DNA of 8,821 bases from Sphingobacteriaceae bacterium. GTDB lineage: Bacteria > Bacteroidota > Bacteroidia > Sphingobacteriales > Sphingobacteriaceae. Numbering within the stretch: position 1 is the stretch's first letter; every line of letters starts with the position of its first letter. Below the pieces are notes generated by a model. The model was not told where the DNA came from and did not search any database. It worked only from the letters and a program-made list of their open reading frames with translations. Below, piece after piece: positions 6,331 to 8,821 of the stretch. Where the stretch lies: the NCBI GenBank assembly GCA_947478315.1, contig CANJWF010000041.1:1-8821 (forward strand), read 5' to 3'. The position numbers were made by a program, and so were the translations under genes.

Positions 6331-7819
6331 ATACTACTCGATTAATGCCCTTAACGTTATTAATGATTTCGTTAGATATTTTAGCTAAAATTTCATACGG
6401 CAAATGAGTCCAATCGGCAGTCATTCCATCAACCGATTCAACAGCCCTTAACGCCACCACATTCTCATACGTACGCTCATCGCCCATCACACCTACCGAT
6501 TGCACCGGAACAAACACTACTCCAGCTTGCCAAACCTTATCATACCAACCCGAAGTTTTCAAATTTTCTATAAAAATAGCATCCGCCTCTTGTAAAATAG
6601 TGACCTTTTCAGGAGTAACCTCTCCTAAAATTCTGACCGCTAAACCCGGACCTGGAAACGGATGACGGTTTAATATATCCTCACTAATCAACAACGCCTT
6701 ACCTACTTTGCGTACTTCATCTTTAAACAACGTACGAAGTGGTTCTACTACCTTTAATTTCATAAAATCAGGAAGCCCTCCCACATTATGGTGTGATTTT
6801 ATCGTTGCTGAAGGACCTTTTACCGAAACTGATTCAATCACATCGGGATAAATAGTTCCTTGCGCCAACCATTTCACATCGGCTACCTGATGAGCGGCAT
6901 CGTCAAAAACTTCGATAAAAACTCTACCAATAATTTTTCTTTTCTTTTCTGGGTCTGTAACTCCCACCAAGGCATCCAAAAATCTGTCTTTAGCATCTAT
7001 ACCCCGAACATCTAATCCCATTCCTTTATACGCCTCAAGCACACTTGCGAACTCATTTTTACGCAATAAACCATTATCTACAAATATGCAATACAAATTT
7101 TCACCAATAGCCTCATGCAACAACATTGCTGCCACAGAAGAATCTACCCCCCCTGATAATCCTAAAATAACCTTATCATTCTTCAATTGTTTTTGCAACT
7201 GCGTAACAGTATCTTCAATAAAAGAGTTAGGTGTCCAATGCTGACTACAACCACAAATATCTACAACAAAATTTTCGATAAGCACCTTCCCTTCCAACGA
7301 ATGCGTAACTTCTGGGTGAAACTGAATCCCAAAGGTTTGTGTACCTTTAATTTGGTAAGCGGCTACCCGCACTTGAGCCGTACTCGCAATAATCTCAAAA
7401 TTATCAGGCACTTGAGCAATCGTGTCGCCGTGCGACATCCAAACTTGACTATTGGTAGAAATATTTTTAAATAAAGGAGATGTATCATAAACACTCGCTA
7501 AATGCGCTCTTCCATATTCGCGTATTTCGGAGGCCACTACTTCGCCGCCTTTGCTGTGCTGAGCCATATATTGCGCACCATAACATACACCTAACAAGGG
7601 TACTTTCTGATGAAAAGAAAGCCAATCTATGGTAGGTGCTGCCGCCTGACGCACAGAATAAGGGCTACCTGATAAAATAACCCCTTTTACGCTCGCATCT
7701 AGCGCAGGAACTTTGTGGTAAGGATGTATTTCACAATACACGTTCAATTCTCGAACCCTTCGGGCAATAAGCTGGGTATATTGAGAACCAAAATCTAGAA
7801 TCAATATTTTTTCTTGCAT
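6287..7819 (-). CDS. guaA: GMP synthase (glutamine-hydrolysing)
   Basis: Converts XMP, glutamine and ATP to GMP, the last step of guanine nucleotide synthesis. The open frame reaches a TTG at 7825, but the ATG at 7819 is a better start and gives 510 residues ([17 protein letters not shown]). The N-terminal class I glutaminase has a complete triad: Cys79 (GVCYGAQ), His168 and Glu170 (FHPEV). The ATP-pyrophosphatase domain has the PP-loop SGGVDSS at 222-228. The C-terminal dimerisation domain includes [20 protein letters not shown] and ends in the family-typical [11 protein letters not shown]. Length is close to E. coli GuaA (525), and domain order is normal. It heads the leftward cluster; its last codons overlap the start of the lipoprotein gene, implying co-transcription and possibly coupled translation. 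It is divergent from aspS. Confidence 0.98.
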   Translation of the reverse strand: MQEKILILDFGSQYTQLIARRVRELNVYCEIHPYHKVPALDASVKGVILSGSPYSVRQAAAPTIDWLSFHQKVPLLGVCYGAQYMAQHSKGGEVVASEIREYGRAHLASVYDTSPLFKNISTNSQVWMSHGDTIAQVPDNFEIIASTAQVRVAAYQIKGTQTFGIQFHPEVTHSLEGKVLIENFVVDICGCSQHWTPNSFIEDTVTQLQKQLKNDKVILGLSGGVDSSVAAMLLHEAIGENLYCIFVDNGLLRKNEFASVLEAYKGMGLDVRGIDAKDRFLDALVGVTDPEKKRKIIGRVFIEVFDDAAHQVADVKWLAQGTIYPDVIESVSVKGPSATIKSHHNVGGLPDFMKLKVVEPLRTLFKDEVRKVGKALLISEDILNRHPFPGPGLAVRILGEVTPEKVTILQEADAIFIENLKTSGWYDKVWQAGVVFVPVQSVGVMGDERTYENVVALRAVESVDGMTADWTHLPYEILAKISNEIINNVKGINRVVYDISSKPPATIEWE

Positions 7820-7822
7820 CGT

Positions 7823-7830
7823 CAAAGATA
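7823..7830 (-). promoter_or_regulatory. Candidate -7 element for guaA, possibly giving a leaderless mRNA
   Basis: On the minus strand TATCTTTG (7830-7823) matches TAnnTTTG, and the guaA ATG begins only 3 nt after it, so transcription would start at or within the start codon. No TTTG or TTG lies at the expected -33 distance, which weakens the call. An alternative is TACTTTTT (7904-7897, one mismatch at the final G) with TTG at 7929-7927 and 22-nt spacing, which would give a leader of roughly 75 nt. Confidence 0.3.
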
Positions 7831-7979
7831 CTTAGGATATTTTGGGGTAGAAAAGAGATTTAAAAAATTATTACGAATACTTACCTAATGTAAAATAAAA
7901 AGTAGTGTATCCCAAAAAACCTAACCCAATGATAAACATTCTCACGCATTCATTCGTATTTCACATCACTAAAAACACT

Positions 7980-7987
7980 TACCTTTG
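7980..7987 (+). promoter_or_regulatory. Predicted -7 element of the aspS promoter
   Basis: TACCTTTG matches the Bacteroidota -7 consensus TAnnTTTG exactly and ends 20 nt before the aspS ATG, implying a short leader of about 15 nt. The expected -33 position carries only a T-rich TATTTC (7957-7962) without the G, so that element is weak. Position and match make this the likeliest aspS promoter in the divergent region. Confidence 0.55.
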
Positions 7988-8007
7988 CCATTCAAATTTT
8001 CTAAATC

Positions 8008-8821
8008 ATGTTAAGAACACATACCTGCGGTGAATTAAATACAAGCCATTTAGGGCAAACAGTACAACTGTGCGGTTGGATGCAAAAATCTCGCGACTTA
8101 GGTGGCATGACTTTCATAGACCTACGAGACCGTTACGGCATCACACAATTATTATTTAACATGGATGAAAATTCCGATTTGTGTAGCACCGCTCGTAAAT
8201 TAGGAAGAGAATTCGTGATCGCCATTACAGGAACAGTCATAGAACGCAGCAACAAAAACCTAAAAATTCCAACAGGCGAAATAGAAATTAAAGTAAATGC
8301 CTTAGAAATATTGAATATGGCAAAATTACCGCCATTTCTCATCGAAGACGATACCGACGGTGGCGATGATTTGAGAATGAAATATCGCTACTTAGATTTA
8401 CGCCGAAAACCCATTCGAGACAATCTGATATTACGCCATCGGATGGCACAAGCCGTTCGCCGTTATTTAGATACCTTACATTTTATTGAAGTTGAAACAC
8501 CTGTTTTAATTAAATCTACCCCCGAAGGGGCTCGAGATTTTGTAGTTCCTAGCCGAATGAACGCAGGCGAATTTTATGCACTCCCCCAATCTCCACAAAC
8601 CTTTAAGCAATTATTGATGGTATCGGGTTTCGACCGCTATTTTCAAATTGTTAAATGCTTTCGAGACGAAGACCTCCGCGCCGACCGCCAACCAGAGTTT
8701 ACACAAATAGACTGTGAAATGTCGTTCGTTACACAAGAAGACATCCTCAACACCTTTGAAGGTCTTTTCACCTATCTGTTCAAAGAAATTAAAGGCATAG
8801 ATATAGCCCCCATACCTCGCA
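8008..8821 (+). CDS. aspS: Aspartyl-tRNA synthetase (C-terminus cut by window edge)
   Basis: Charges tRNA-Asp with aspartate in the cytoplasm. I translated 271 codons from the ATG at 8008 without a stop to the window edge; bacterial AspRS is about 580-590 residues, so slightly under half is present. The N-terminal anticodon-binding OB-fold is clear ([15 protein letters not shown], then [15 protein letters not shown]). The class II catalytic domain begins with RYLDLRR and a motif 1 helix/strand ending FIEVETPVL. The flipping loop STPEGARDF is at 170-178, the aspartate-pocket segment [10 protein letters not shown] at 194-203, and motif 2 [10 protein letters not shown] at 218-227, followed by QPEFTQID. 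Leu31 (RDLGG) occupies the position that is His31 in the non-discriminating P. aeruginosa enzyme and Leu in discriminating E. coli AspRS, which hints at a tRNA-Asp-specific enzyme. The bacterial-type insertion domain and motif 3 lie outside the window. Confidence 0.97.
   Translation, partial: MLRTHTCGELNTSHLGQTVQLCGWMQKSRDLGGMTFIDLRDRYGITQLLFNMDENSDLCSTARKLGREFVIAITGTVIERSNKNLKIPTGEIEIKVNALEILNMAKLPPFLIEDDTDGGDDLRMKYRYLDLRRKPIRDNLILRHRMAQAVRRYLDTLHFIEVETPVLIKSTPEGARDFVVPSRMNAGEFYALPQSPQTFKQLLMVSGFDRYFQIVKCFRDEDLRADRQPEFTQIDCEMSFVTQEDILNTFEGLFTYLFKEIKGIDIAPIPR

Noticed and set aside
7820..7825. TTG start for guaA, adding two residues
   Set aside because: The ATG at 7819 begins the conserved ILILDFGSQ segment at a usual distance, and the TTG overlaps a possible -7 promoter box.
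7820..8007. Purine riboswitch or other structured element upstream of guaA
   Set aside because: I found no stable stems or purine-aptamer-like arrangement on the minus strand of this A/T-rich spacer.
8133..8342. Minus-strand open frame opposite aspS
   Set aside because: Fully inside the conserved AspRS OB-fold coding region.

Overview
The window looks like chromosomal housekeeping DNA from an AT-rich member of the Bacteroidota. Three things support this. Several intergenic regions carry the phylum's characteristic -7 promoter element (TAnnTTTG), in one case with a well-spaced upstream TTTG. Start codons are preceded by A/T-rich sequence rather than Shine-Dalgarno motifs. Ribosomal protein bS16 carries the long Ala/Lys/Glu-rich C-terminal tail common in this phylum. 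I cannot place it below phylum. No mobile element, CRISPR array, tRNA or rRNA is visible.

Layout, left to right. (1) The 5' part of dapF (lysine/peptidoglycan precursor synthesis) runs leftward off the window edge. (2) A 254-bp divergent region holds back-to-back promoters for dapF and for a rightward DegP/HtrA envelope protease. (3) After a hairpin downstream of the protease come the rpsP promoter, a structured 5' leader, rpsP, a strong intrinsic terminator and rimM. (4) Convergent with rimM, and only 4 bp from it, is the end of a leftward cluster read in the order guaA, a lipoprotein with a type I periplasmic-binding fold, and an RsmB/NOP-family RNA m5C methyltransferase. (5) A 188-bp divergent region separates guaA from rightward aspS, which is cut by the right edge.

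The themes are ribosome and RNA biogenesis (bS16, the 30S maturation factor RimM, an RNA m5C methyltransferase, AspRS), nucleotide and cell-wall precursor synthesis (GuaA, DapF) and envelope quality control (DegP, the lipoprotein). bS16 and RimM both act on 30S assembly, so the terminator between them probably lets the ribosomal protein be made in large excess.

I found no clearly novel system. The items most worth a second look are the structured rpsP leader, the orphan binding-protein-like lipoprotein whose start overlaps the end of guaA, and the compact divergent dapF/degP promoter region. Three starts needed care: the protease and guaA are best begun at an ATG just inside a longer TTG-initiated frame, and the lipoprotein start remains ambiguous.
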